This document shows, one piece after another, positions 20,488 through 31,849 of a DNA stretch of 64,000 nt. The translations under genes were made by a program, and so were the position numbers. A model generated the notes under the pieces. It did no database searches. It saw nothing but the letters and a program-made list of their open reading frames with translations, and had not been told where the DNA came from. Every line of letters starts with the position of its first letter. Within the stretch, counting starts at the first letter, position 1. The stretch comes from Bolinopsis microptera (Eukaryota > Ctenophora > Tentaculata > Lobata > Bolinopsidae). The stretch covers positions 9,624,411 to 9,688,410 of the forward strand of contig NC_087073.1 in assembly GCF_026151205.1 (NCBI RefSeq). Reading direction: 5' to 3'.

Positions 20488-23355
20488 GATAACAGATCGT
20501 ACTAGTAGTAGTAGTACGTAGTATGTAGTAAGTAGTAGTTACCATTGGGTACTATAGCGTTGTTGCAATATACTGGAGACAGTATGTCAACCACGATGCC
20601 AAGAATGACTGACGTGAACGGGTTTTCAACTTTCAGTTCTTGTTATCAAGTCTGATAATATCAATTTAACCTGTAGAAATATACGGTTAATGCCAAGTCA
20701 CTGACTTATGCCATGCTAGAGCTTAGCTATTGTATTTCATAAGAAACGCTTTTAATTATTTACAAGGTTGGTTGTAAATAGTACATGATTCAAGAGTTAA
20801 TATATAAATTTCATCAACAAATATCATATTTGAAATATGTTAATCATTATAAACTATTTTTTGAATGAGCAGTTTTCGACAGATTTCTGAGGTTTGGGTT
20901 ATTTTCATTGTGAGTCACAATTTGTGACTGCGATAATTTTAGTTAAGACTTTAAAACATTCCACGGTTTTGCTTTTTAAATGTGTTAAATGAACATATTA
21001 TGATATTATTTCATTTGAAAATTATGTCACCTTTTATTTATGATTACCTTATAGTAAGTTAGATAATTATTACCAGTATGGTTAATTTAATTTCTATCAT
21101 ACTAACAGCTGTCCTGTATGTTATTGGTAACGTATTAACAGTTGAAATTTTCAAACGGATATTTTTCTCCATGAATCCCTTAATTTCCACCGATTTAGAA
21201 GAATGGCAGCAATCATCACTAACGATGACATAAATGCCTTCAATGTTTCGAATAAGTTTGGTTTTCTGAATGTCAGCGATAGTGACGATGACGGAAGTTG
21301 GCAGAAACCCAAAAAACCAGCTAAACTAGGTAAAAACCAGCTAAATCAGCTAAACTAGGTAAAGAGAATTATTGCAAGTAGCAATATATTATGGTGATTG
21401 TTGATATTTCTAGGTCATGATGGGCGTCATGACAGTGACACCTGTTTAGTGTTTATCTGTGTTTATTGTTACTATATTGGCCCATAAATTTAAATAAAAT
21501 AGATAAAATCAATAATTAGCCATATCTAGAGTGAGCCAATTCACAGGATCCATATCTAACCCCATTTATTTCAGCGAATTCCGCCCCCAAGAAAAAATCC
21601 TCAAAACCTCAGACACCCTCCAATGCGAGCTCAGTTGTGGGTCTAAACAGTGCTCCTTCACAGAACATTATCTCCCACCAACCTGCACAACAGGGTCTCA
21701 GTAAAAACGCTAAGCGGCGTGCCAGAAAGAAGAAACAGGTTTATATCTGATTAAGAAGTCAGATCTTGTTTTAAACTATTCAGTGTCCTGTGACAATTTC
21801 AAACTGATCATATACATCTAATCTCGAGACTCAAATATACTAAAATCGTGAAAAACTTCAGTTGTTTCTTTTTTAATAAGCTGTAACATCAGGCCGTAGC
21901 AGAAGCGAATGAGAATGCGACAGAAGACACCGTATCGTCAGCCCCTGTCCCAGCTCAAACAGACGAGGAAATGTTCCAACACCAGCTGGATCAAGCTATA
22001 CGTATGAGTAAAGTTGAGTCAGTAGAAACTGAGATAAAGCAGCTCACTCAGAAGACATCCCAACATGGTGAGAAAATGTCTTGTTCTATATCCTCTCGAA
22101 GAATATAGAACTATTATTCCATTTATAAATTACAAGCTCGCGAATGAGTCGTGGATTAGATTTAAAACTGCAGATTATTGTCTCGTCATTGTAGGTATTT
22201 TGAGTCATCTGATGTCTGATATTTAACAGCTTTACATTTCAGATTCAGCCCCGAAATCTAACAAGAAAAAGAAGAAAAAGGGTCCGGCACCAAATGATAA
22301 TGAAAATGTGAGTTAAATTTTTTGTATATTAAATTCCTCCAATGATATCGATAATCGACGGTATTAAATCTGCAAATTAAATGGACTGGAGTTAACTTGC
22401 CGCCATGACCTCAAGGACATTTAAATAACTGCTCTTGGAAACAGAGGCAACATAATATAAGAGCGATGGGTGCGGAATCTTACGATTGTTCTTACACCAC
22501 ACTTTTTTTACACCATCGGCCGTTTTTGTTCTATTAGATTTGTGTACTTCAACTTGGTATCGCTGTTTACAATGAGATAAGATTGACTGTGACATGCCCA
22601 TAACTATGAACCTTATAAATCCAATCCGAAGATGAACCTTATAAATGTAGTACTAAATGCTCAGGAGTCAGGTAGTACTACTATAACAGTGCACATTCGA
22701 TACCTTTTAAAGCTTCATGTCAATATTATTTAAGAGATAATTTAAAAGTTTCGACATTCGATAACGATCATACTAAGAATGGAAGTTCGTTCCATAATTT
22801 CGCATGACAGTAAATTAATGGTACTCTAGTTCGAGTATGTTATGCTTTGATACTGTTCGCAATATCTGTTATTCGTGTTTTGGGCAGGTGGAGCCAGAAG
22901 TAAAAGAGGTGGTAGAAGAGGAAGAAGAAGAGGAAGAAGAAGAGGAGGAAGACTTGTTCGTGCCAGTGATAGATGATATCAAGGATGTTATCAAGAGGAT
23001 ATCTAAAGAGGATGAGATACCCATCACTGATATACCTATTGATGTGAGTAGTATATGTTCTATGTAACACATAGTTCAGATGATGAAAACCAGTTTTAAA
23101 ACAAGTGAACCGTACCGTATAAGAAACAGACAATAAATTAAAATAGATAACCTATACCATTAGCAATACCACAACATATAACTGTCGTAAATTAATTTAT
23201 ATCAGCTAAAGCAAAGGCTATTATATTATTAAATCTGGTCAAAGAATAAAGCTAAAATTGTTGAAAAGTAGCACATCTATGCTTTAAATCGAACTACGTT
23301 TTTAAAATGAAATAAACGACGTTTAAAGAATTATTGATAGCGAAACATCAATCAA

Positions 23356-23932
23356 GACAAACACCCTCCCTTCCCCTGTCCCACACTCTCAATCTGATAA
23401 GACAAACACCCTCCCTTCTCCTGTTTCACACTCTCAATCTGATATGACAAACACCCTCCCTTCCCCTGTCCCACACTCTCAATCTGATATGACAAACACC
23501 CTCCCTTCCCCTGTCCCACACTCTCAATCTGATATGACAAACACCCTCCCTTCCCCTGTCCCACACTCTCAATCTGATAAGACAAACACCCTCCCTTCCC
23601 CTGTCCCACACTCTCAATCTGATAAGACAAACACCCTCCCTTCCCCTGTCCCACACTCTCAATCTGATATGACAAACACCCTCCCTTCCCCTGTCCCACA
23701 CTCTCAATCTGGTAAGACAAACACCCTCCCTTCTCCTGTCCCACACTCTCAATCTGATAAGACAAACACCCTCCCTTCCCCTGTCCCACACTCTCAATCT
23801 GATAAGACAAACACCCTCCCTTCCCCTGTCCCACACTCTCAATCTGATAAGACAAACACCCTCCCTTCCCCTGTCCCACACTCTCAATCTGATAAGACAA
23901 ACACCCTCCCTTCCCCTATCCCGCACTCTCTC
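23356..23932 (+). repeat. 45-bp minisatellite, about 13 copies, in GKAP1-like intron
   Basis: The unit is GACAAACACCCTCCCTTCCC plus CTGTCCCACACTCTCAATCTGATA(A/T). Copies differ mainly at the last base and at a few C/T sites. The unit length is a multiple of three, so frames on both strands stay open for up to about 190 codons; none has a start or context that supports a protein. Confidence 0.95.
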
Positions 23933-26284
23933 TCCACCACCCCGCTTGTCTCTTCCCAAAATACCCAACACTGTCCTAACTGTACCAAGTTCGTCACAAA
24001 GCACACTACCAAGATGATACGTATCTTGATATTATCGGAGGGTAGTTTCAGCAGGTAATGTATACTGAGTAGTAGGATGTGAAGGGTGGAGATCGGAGAG
24101 AGCATTCCCGTGTGTCCGGACTTTTGGTTCTCGTACAACTGTAGTACCTAGTGTTATTCAGTGTTAATTATTATTGTATCTTAGTTAAATCTAGTCCTGT
24201 TTTAAAAGTATTTTATTCGTATCCCAGCACTGTTGTCGAACTTTGTCATCAAATGTATATTACACTGAGCATTATATCGTATGGTTAAATACTAAATAGT
24301 ACTTAGAAGACGTAGTAGTAGTAGTAAAAGTAGTACTATGGTTACCAGAAACTGATCAGAGAAAAGACATAAAGTTCAAGTTATGTAAAGGTCAGGTAAT
24401 ATAATATTCAAGACACTATAATATAATAATATTACTTTATAGTAACCTTGGCAGCAGTAGTATAGATAGGAGTAAGATTATAAAGGAAGTAACCAAGAGA
24501 CCTGTACCATCTCAACCCAGCACCGACCACCAGGTACAACAGCACCAGTAGTAGAGGTGAGGTTGCTTCTAGAGTTAGAATCAGTAGGTAACCGTGTTGT
24601 AATGATGCTAGCACTAGCCCCAGCGACTCTCTGCGTCAGGTTAATGTTTGAACTTAGGAGTTTTCTTAAAACATCATTTGGGTGTTTTTGTTGATATTCG
24701 GTTTAATAGTCATTCGAATCAAAGCCCTAAATTCTACAATAGTTTCCCTAAGATTACCGGTCAAATGGATTATGGTTTGTAGCAGCTGCAACTAGGTGGC
24801 TGAAACATAGTGCCCCGAATCTGGCTGGGAGGAGACCTACAGAGCACCCGGTCCTTTTCACACTGTACAGCTGGTGTAACTCTCCTGTGGGTACAGTTTG
24901 GTTTTCTTCAGAGGGGATTCAAATGTGCCTTGTTACATCGCAATGCTCGTATGATAAGGGCACGGAGAATAGTTCACATTTTATTGAGTTACTTGAAGAT
25001 GGTGACAGATACATTAGGCTACTGATTGCAAAGTATCTATGTGCATTTTATTTGTATTTTATTTGTATTTACCTCCGTTGTATAACAGAAAGAGTAAAGT
25101 AGATGTTATCAGATTCTTGATCGTGACCATGAGAGTATCTGTGGTACCCTCAACAACAACTTGCACACAAAAACAACTTGACAAGCGAGGAGAATGGGCG
25201 ATATGGTGAACTATTCGTTATGTCCCTACAGCTTGTATTGTGCACGTCCCATATTGCTCTGTGGTATGTATTTCAAAGGGAACAAAGAATGCAGTTGAAT
25301 AGTATCGAATGTACCCACAATGGTGTTGGTACCACTATTGTCTCGGCCAGGCTCCAAAGTAGGCGGTCTCAACAAATTAACACTGAATACAGGGATATCA
25401 TATCGTGTTGGCTTACTGGGATTCGTGCGCTAGAACAAAGCATTTTACAGTTAATATAGGACTGCTAATTACTCTGGAGAATACGCCAAATATAGTCTAT
25501 AGTAATTAGTAAGTGGCTCTAATATTCAAACATTTGGATTTTAAAACATTTTCACAGACGTTTACTACATGCTCTAGCAGCTAAACTGTTGGACTAGTGA
25601 CAATAATGCATTATTCCATCCTATTAAAACGTTAACGTTCAACACTAAACATTCTGGAAGATGCAGCAATAACTGTTTATAATATTCTATGCGGCTGATA
25701 AACAATACCCAATTGTACAACAGTCAACTAGATGACAATTTATCAGAGTGTGAGAGTGGCATTGTTGTAAAATATGAATTATGAATAATGCGTATCGAAC
25801 GTGAGATATTATGATCGAAACCACTCAACTACTTTATACAAAACGTGTTTCAGTTTAGTTACTAAATACTAACTAAAAATATCAATTAAATATTAAAATC
25901 CCATTTCAGAACAGCCAGCTGCTACGAAAGCGCGCCATCGAGCTGCAAGAAATAAATTCAGAGTTTAAACTGAAGCTTAACTCTCTACTACGAGTAGGCT
26001 ACAAGTACAAGGTAATTATTCCGAATATGAAATACTATACGGGGCTACAGAAAACCTCGAATAACACAAGATTTAGTTATGAACTACAATTTTGTCACGC
26101 CACATGGTCCCTGACCCAGAAACTTGATGAACGTTCGATTTTATGATCAGATTTCATAGCTGACGCCTGACGGACTAAATGCATTGTAACACGTATATGT
26201 TATAGCTTGAAATAGCGATTACAACTGTTCTAAATTTGAAAAACATGCGGAAACTTAGTGTAAACGTGATATTTCGTATTATTA

Positions 26285-26345
26285 TACGTTATATAAATAC
26301 GTTATTATACGTTATATAAGTACGTTATATAATGATAACGTATAA
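26285..26345. repeat. AT-rich tandem ATACGTTATATAA repeat
   Basis: Three or four imperfect copies of a 20- to 22-base unit (ATTATACGTTATATAA) in an intron of the GKAP1-like gene. Confidence 0.7.
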
Positions 26346-26835
26346 TATTCTCAGAGGAAATACCAGAAAGAAAAGGACAAGAGCAAACTACTTGGCAAAG
26401 TTGTGTCCAGATGCGAATGTAAGTTTACTTACTGAGTTTACCCATCACGGATAACTTACATTAACATTTAATTTCAAACTCATCTTCGTTATATGGTATA
26501 TCACCAAAATAACAATAAAATAACAATTAACAATTATATCATCAGCACTACCGTTAAACTTGTTGTTTAAAATTTCCCCACTTGAATTATTTTATTAACT
26601 GATAAAATGCCCTCGTGTGGTTGATAAAATAAATAACTTTGCAGCGGCTAAGAAGTCTGATCTGGTAAAAACAATACTACAACACGAAGAGACTGAGCAG
26701 ATCATGACAAAGCAGGTTTGAAGACTCGACTGCTTTTGTTTTACATTCTTTCAGACTTATTTACTTCAGAAAATGAGTTTAACATTCTGGATGTCGGCTA
26801 AATTGAATTGTCAGAACTGTATTTTTAGTTTACGA

Positions 26836-26868
26836 AGGGGGGGGGGGGGGGGGGTGGGGGAGGGGTAC
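26836..26868. repeat. Poly(G) tract
   Basis: A run of more than 15 G followed by G-rich sequence in a GKAP1-like intron. Similar G or C runs occur near 10593, 37701, 39269, 45020, 45558 and 63329; their exact lengths are likely uncertain in the assembly. Confidence 0.8.
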
Positions 26869-27924
26869 TTTTTATCGTTTACAGTCCTTTAAACCGGTTC
26901 TATGATGAAATGAATACTTTCAGTGCTGTTTGAATTTATTTTTAAATTAACATTTATGATGATTAATTAACAAGCAAAAGTTTTTGACCCCGCTAAAATG
27001 ATTCATTTTTCCCGATATGAAGGTATCTTGGACCAATAATTAAGTTCCCTCCCCTCCCCTCCCACCCGTCTCTATTTCTCTGCTCCCAAAATGTGAAATA
27101 AGTTATGTCTCATTTTGCTTTTAATTTTGTACGTCCTATCTAAAGAACTGTACTCCTATGGTTTTTTCTTTTGATAACCGATAGGGAATTATTAAAATTT
27201 CTTTGCAACTTATTGTTCACTTTCAGATAGAAGAGCTTCTAGAGGAGTTGGAGAAAGAGAGGACTAAGCTTAGTCAACTGCATGCTGAGCGGAAGGTATA
27301 AAATGTTAGTCTCAAATCAAGTCAACTGTGTTCTTATCGTCGAGCCAACATCGCACCCTCTATATAATTAAATTTACCGGATGAGATGTTTAAAAAATAA
27401 AATATATAATTTTTACGAACCTGCCAAACGCCGGATTTAAGTAAAACTGTGATTCTGATTACAATTTTTGATAAATAATTAAGTCAAACATAATAAACAA
27501 TGAACACGTTTATTAGATTTATGATCATTACTGATTCAATAGGATGTAACAGGATAATCTGATAATAATAAAAAAACGCGAAAATTTAAATCTCTATTTT
27601 ACTTAACTTTATCAATCATAATTTAATTTAAGGTTTCGTCCAGAATTATTAATTGGGTTTAATGCCCTACGAAAAGAAAGCGGGGAAATAACAAAGAAAA
27701 TAATAAAGGAAACGTGTCGATGTATGTATTTGTATCAAAACAAATCGGAAAGTTTTGAACTTGCTATCTTCCTCAGCAGTGATGTGAAGTCAGTTTTCTA
27801 GTTTACCCTTGACAGGAGTCTCTGTCTCTCCGTCCTGTTAGTACCGAGCTGATCATCATTGGGAACAGACCATCTCAATTCTCACTAGCATACCAGATAC
27901 CACCCTGATCAGGGACAAAAGGAT

Positions 27925-28065
27925 TTCGCGGTTATTTTGGCCAAAAATCGCGGCACCGCGACAAGCCAAACTAGGCTAATTCGCGGCTAATTCGCGGCGG
28001 GAATTTCGAAAATCGCGGCATATTCGCGGCAAAAAATCTAAAAATCGCGGCGAATTCGCGGCAAA
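27925..28065. repeat. Left subterminal AAATCGCGGC / TTCGCGGC motif cluster
   Basis: About eight copies of a CGCGGC core in varied spacing (AAAAATCGCGGC, AATTCGCGGC). The mirrored cluster near the right end uses CGCGATTTGTCGCGG. Subterminal repeats of this sort bind hAT transposases. Confidence 0.75.
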
Positions 28066-28309
28066 AAATAATGTATTTACAGTGCTTAGTTAGAGTTCAC
28101 ATATTCTTTGACTATTCTATTTGATCGGCTCATGTCCCATGAGGATGTGATCTCATTATATGATGTGATACAGGCTGATGGGGGTCCATAACAACAAGAG
28201 CTGCCATAACTTTTGAAATGATCTCAAATGTTGCAATGTCATACGTACTGTATGACATATCTCGTTATCGATACTATATAACTTTCAACAGACGACAGGA
28301 GACATCATC

Positions 28310-28561
28310 ATGAACGACCATCTACACTTCACAACTATAGCAATAGAATACTACGAACTTTTCAACCCAATTCCCATATCCCTACCTAGTCTATCCCCAT
28401 CTAGTATCCAACCTCTACCCCTTGAAGCTTACATCAACCTGGACGACATCCTTACCCCGGCCCCCTGCACGAACCTTCTAGAAGTTCTAACCACATCCCG
28501 AGGGAAGCCCATGATTGTTCCTTATGTGGTCTACGACGAGATTACATGCTCTACAAAATAG
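28310..28561 (+). CDS. Unrecognised ORF inside the hAT element
   Basis: An 83-residue frame from ATG at 28310 with proline- and leucine-rich sequence (PIPISLPSLSPSSIQPLP, EAYINLDDILTPAP). The last part overlaps the opposite-strand CGGBP1-like frame. I do not recognise it; it may be captured sequence with no function. Confidence 0.25.
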   Translation: MNDHLHFTTIAIEYYELFNPIPISLPSLSPSSIQPLPLEAYINLDDILTPAPCTNLLEVLTTSRGKPMIVPYVVYDEITCSTK

Positions 28562-28699
28562 CTTCCCATTGTCAGCATAAAACGATGATTTGCCAAATTC
28601 AGCCACTCTCGTGGAAGCTGTTACATTGCCCTGTTTCGAGCGTTTGCTAGACGAAGGACCAGCCGGTTTGTCGGCAGGCCGTTTGACAAAGCGGTCCAT
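28520..28699 (-). pseudogene. CGGBP1-like / hAT-derived zinc-finger fragment
   Basis: From ATG 28699 the frame reads MDRFVKRPADKP, a basic KRSKQG stretch, then VAEFGKSSFYADNGKLFC and CRACNLVVDHIR. This parallels the N-terminus of CGGBP1 (VTEFGGELHEDGGKLFC then CTSCNVVLNHVR), a DNA-binding protein itself derived from an hAT transposase. Homology stops after DHIR and the frame ends about ten residues later, so the fragment is truncated. It is most simply the remains of the N-terminal DNA-binding part of an element protein. Confidence 0.6.
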
Positions 28700-28806
28700 T
28701 ATAACAAGCGAATACAATACCAAGCGAATAACGATGACGAAATATCTGACGAGTGACGATTCAATAACAACACTGATTTAACATACTGTTCGATTTCTTA
28801 ATCCAT

Positions 28807-29010
28807 TGTATGTCTTCTGGTCAACTTTATGTCGTTTGGTCAAGTTTTTTATGTCTACTGGTCAACTTTATGTCGTCTGGTCAACTTTATGTCGTTTGGT
28901 CAAGTTTTATATGTCGTTTGGTCAACTTTATGTCGTCTGGTCAAGTTTTATATGTCTACTGGTCAACTTTATGTCGTCTGGTCAAGTTTTATATGTCTAC
29001 TGGTCAACTT
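28807..29010 (+). repeat. Minisatellite CTGGTCAACTTTATGTCGT / TTGGTCAAGTTTTATATGTC
   Basis: About nine alternating copies of a unit of 20-22 bases inside the hAT element. Open frames here are periodic artefacts. Confidence 0.9.
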
Positions 29011-29013
29011 CCA

Positions 29014-31390
29014 TATACGATCTCGGAAGGCAGACCTCCCCTTCGCAATACGAGCTCGGAAGCGGGAGCTCCGCCTTCAGAGGTACGTATCGAGAATGAC
29101 TCGGACAGAAAATTTTCTAAGTCAAAATTTTTCAAAGTTTTTCTGGAAACTACTTTTGTTCATGTTTCATGCTACCCTGATCATTATGAGCCGAAAATAT
29201 TTTTTCGGTTTTCAAAGGTCACACATACCCTTCGATACACGATTTTGGACTCGAGGGCTCCCCTTGTAATGTGATCTCGGAAGGCAGGCCTCCCCTTCGT
29301 TATACGAGCTCGGAAGCGGGAGCTCCGCCTTCAGAGGTACGTATCGAGAATGACTCGGACAGAAAATTTTCTAAGTCAAAATTTTTCAAAGTTTTTCTGG
29401 AAACTACTTTTGTTCATGTTTCATGCTACCCTGATCATTTTGAGCCGAAAATATTTTTTCGGTTTTCAAAGTTCACACATACCCTTCGATACACGATTTT
29501 GGACTCGAGGGCTCCCCTTGTAATACGATCTCGGAAGGCAGACCTCCCCTTCGCAATACGAGCTCGGAAGCGGGAGCTCCGCCTTCAGAGGTACGTATCG
29601 AGAATGACTCGGACAGAAAATTTTCTAAGTCAAAATTTTTCAAAGTTTTTCTGGAAACTACTTTTGTTCATGTTTCATGCTACCCTGATCATTATGAGCC
29701 GAAAATATTTTTTCGGTTTTCAAAGGTCACACATACCCTTCGATACACGATTTTGGACTCGAGGGCTCCCCTTGTAATGTGATCTCGGAAGGCAGGCCTC
29801 CCCTTCGTTATACGAGCTCGGAAGCGGGAGCTCCGCCTTCAGAGGTACGTATCGAGAATGACTCGGACAGAAAATTTTCTAAGTCAAAATTTTTCAAAGT
29901 TTTTCTGGAAACTACTTTTGTTCATGTTTCATGCTACCCTGATCATTTTGAGCCGAAAATATTTTTTCGGTTTTCAAAGTTCACACATACCCTTCGATAC
30001 ACGATTTTGGACTCGAGGGCTCCCCTTGTAATACGATCTCGGAAGGCAGACCCCCCCTTCGCAATACGAGCTCGGAAGCGGGAGCTCCGCCTTCAGAGGT
30101 ACGTATCGAGAATGACTCGGACAGAAAATTTTCTAAGTCAAAATTTTTCAAAGTTTTTCTGGAAACTACTTTTGTTCATGTTTCATGCTACCCTGATCAT
30201 TATGAGCCGAAAATATTTTTTCGGTTTTCAAAGGTCACACATACCCTTCGATACACGATTTTGGACTCGAGGGCTCCCCTTGTAATGTGATCTCGGAAGG
30301 CAGGCCTCCCCTTCGTTATACGAGCTCGGAAGCGGGAGCTCCGCCTTCAGAGGTACGTATCGAGAATGACTCGGACAGAAAATTTTCTAAGTCAAAAGTT
30401 TTTCTGGAAACTACTTTTGTTCATGTTTCATGCTACCCTGATCATTTTGAGCCGAAAATATTTTTTCGGTTTTCAAAGTTCACACATACCCTTCGATACA
30501 CGATTTTGGACTCGAGGGCTCCCCTTGTAATGCGATCTCGGAAGGCAGGCCTCCCCTTCGCAATACGAGCTCGGAAGCGGGAGCTCCGCCTTCAGAGGTA
30601 CGTATCGAGAATGACTCGGACAGAAAATTTTCTAAGTCAAAATTTTTCAAAGTTTTTCTGGAAACTACTTTTGTTCATGTTTCATGCTACCCTGATCATT
30701 ATGAGCCGAAAATATTTTTTCGGTTTTCAAAGGTCACACATACCCTTCGATACACGATTTTGGACTCGAGGGCTCCCCTTGTAATGTGATCTCGGAAGGC
30801 AGGCCTCCCCTTCGTTATACGAGCTCGGAAGCGGGAGCTCCGCCTTCAGAGGTACGTATCGAGAATGACTCGGACAGAAAATTTTCTAAGTCAAAATTTT
30901 TCAAAGTTTTTCTGGAAACTACTTTTGTTCATGTTTCATGCTACCCTGATCATTTTGAGCCGAAAATATTTTTTCGGTTTTCAAAGTTCACACATACCCT
31001 TCGATACACGATTTTGGACTCGAGGGCTCCCCTTGTAATGCGATCTCGGAAGGCAGGCCTCCCCTTCGCAATACGAGCTCGGAAGCGGGAGCTCCGCCTT
31101 CAGAGGTACGTATCGAGAATGACTCGGACAGAAAATTTTCTAAGTCAAAATTTTTCAAAGTTTTTCTGGAAACTACTTTTGTTCATGTTTCATGCTACCC
31201 TGATCATTATGAGCTGAAAATATTTTTTTCGGTTTTCAAAGGTCACATACGCTTCGATACACGATTTTGGACTCGAGGGCTCCCCTTGTAATGCGATCTC
31301 GGAAGGCAGGCCTTCCCTTCGCAATACGAGCTCGGAAGCTCCGGAAGCTCGGAAGCTCCGCCTTAAGAGGTACGTATCGAGAATGTACCT
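29014..31390 (+). repeat. 254-bp satellite array with 508-bp higher-order dimer
   Basis: Nine to ten head-to-tail monomers of about 254 bases. Two monomer types alternate by shared differences: CTTCGCAATACGAG with GATCATTATGAG and AAAGGTCAC, versus CTTCGTTATACGAG with GATCATTTTGAG and AAAGTTCAC. So the unit of recent amplification is the 508-bp dimer. One monomer near 30388 has a 9-base deletion. Single relatives lie at 16754 and 19741. The long periodic frames (165-168 codons) come from the repeat and show no gene features. Confidence 0.93.
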
Positions 31391-31557
31391 ACAATCGGAA
31401 CTCACGGACGGCTGCAAATGTGATTAGTTTCATATTATACTTAATACTTGTAGAAAACGTGACATTTGGCCCGCAGATTTTATGGAAAATACGCAAACTT
31501 GGTCCTCAGATTTAAAGGAAAATGCACAAATTTGGTCTTCAGATTTAAAGGAAAATG

Positions 31558-31690
31558 CGCGATTTTTCGCGGAGGACTGAAAAAATCGCGATTTGTCGCG
31601 GAGAATGGGAAATTTCGCGATCTGTCGCGGAAAACGTAAAAAATCGCGATTTGTCGCGGAGAATGGGAAATTTCGCGGTTTCGTACATGC
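31558..31690. repeat. Right subterminal CGCGATTTGTCGCGG motif cluster
   Basis: Four or five copies of TCGCGATTTGTCGCGGAGAA or close variants next to the right TIR of the hAT element, mirroring the left cluster. Confidence 0.75.
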
Positions 31691-31849
31691 CGCGAAATCC
31701 TTTTGTCCCTGACCCTGATCCTGGACGTAAGGAACTCCCGGAAACTAGGAAGAGTGAGAATGTAGATGTAGAAGTTGGAGACTGTGTTCAGGAGGACTAC
31801 ATACCATACATACCTGTAAAAGTGGACGTGGAACCCTCCTGATAGGTTC

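Larger units (their letters stand above)
27910..31711. mobile_element. Complete non-autonomous hAT-type transposon, 3.8 kb
   Basis: Both ends are perfect 22-bp inverted repeats: CAGGGACAAAAGGATTTCGC plus GG on the left, and its exact reverse complement ending at 31711. The 8-bp sequence ACCCTGAT flanks both sides (27902-27909 and 31712-31719). CAGGG-type ends and 8-bp duplications are the hallmarks of hAT transposons. Clusters of a CGCGG/AAATCGCG motif lie next to each end (about 27925-28065 and 31558-31690), as expected for transposase-binding sites. Inside are a CGGBP1-like fragment, a minisatellite and a satellite array. No full transposase is present, so the element must have been moved in trans. 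It sits in the last coding exon of the GKAP1-like gene. Confidence 0.92.
21203..31842 (+). pseudogene. GKAP1: GKAP1-like coiled-coil gene, last coding exon split by an hAT element
   Basis: Exons 21203-21329, 21575-21738, 21893-22067, 22243-22307, 22888-23043, 25910-26011, 26355-26418, 26645-26715, 27227-27295 and 27889-27909 plus 31720-31842 join in phase. Without the insertion they would encode 378 residues; human GKAP1 has 366. Family features: N-terminal FGFLNVSDSDDDG, Lys/Arg blocks (KNAKRRARKKKQ), the motif DEEMFQHQLDQAIRMSKVE (human SEMFEADLEKALLLSKLE), an acidic Glu run, and a C-terminal coiled coil (EELLEELEKERTKLSQLHAE). GKAP1 anchors cGMP-dependent protein kinase I at the Golgi. The ATG is four bases after CCACCGATTTAG. 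In this haplotype the frame reads into the transposon after HTRYHPD and stops about 25 codons later, losing 41 native codons. The coiled coil is kept, so a truncated protein may still function. Confidence 0.7.

Noticed and set aside
22840-23133. Antisense frames with poly-Ser or poly-Phe
   Set aside because: Mirror of the glutamate-rich GKAP1-like exon.
23352-24058. Frames of 182-204 residues on both strands
   Set aside because: Artefacts of the 45-bp minisatellite in an intron; no start context, no splice support, open in several frames.
28807-29010. CRISPR-like array of short repeats
   Set aside because: The repeats are contiguous without unique spacers and the genome is eukaryotic.
28806-29274. 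Overlapping frames of 97-154 residues rich in CLLVNFMSSGQ
   Set aside because: All come from the CTGGTCAAC minisatellite inside the hAT element, in three frames at once.
29271-31217. Four open frames of 143-168 residues (MISEGRPPL...)
   Set aside because: They are periodic translations of the 254-bp satellite; the monomer length is not a multiple of three, and each frame simply runs until the stop in the next dimer.
31555-31711. ATG-started extension of the final GKAP1-like exon
   Set aside because: It lies in the subterminal repeats of the transposon; the native exon resumes only after the target duplication at 31719.
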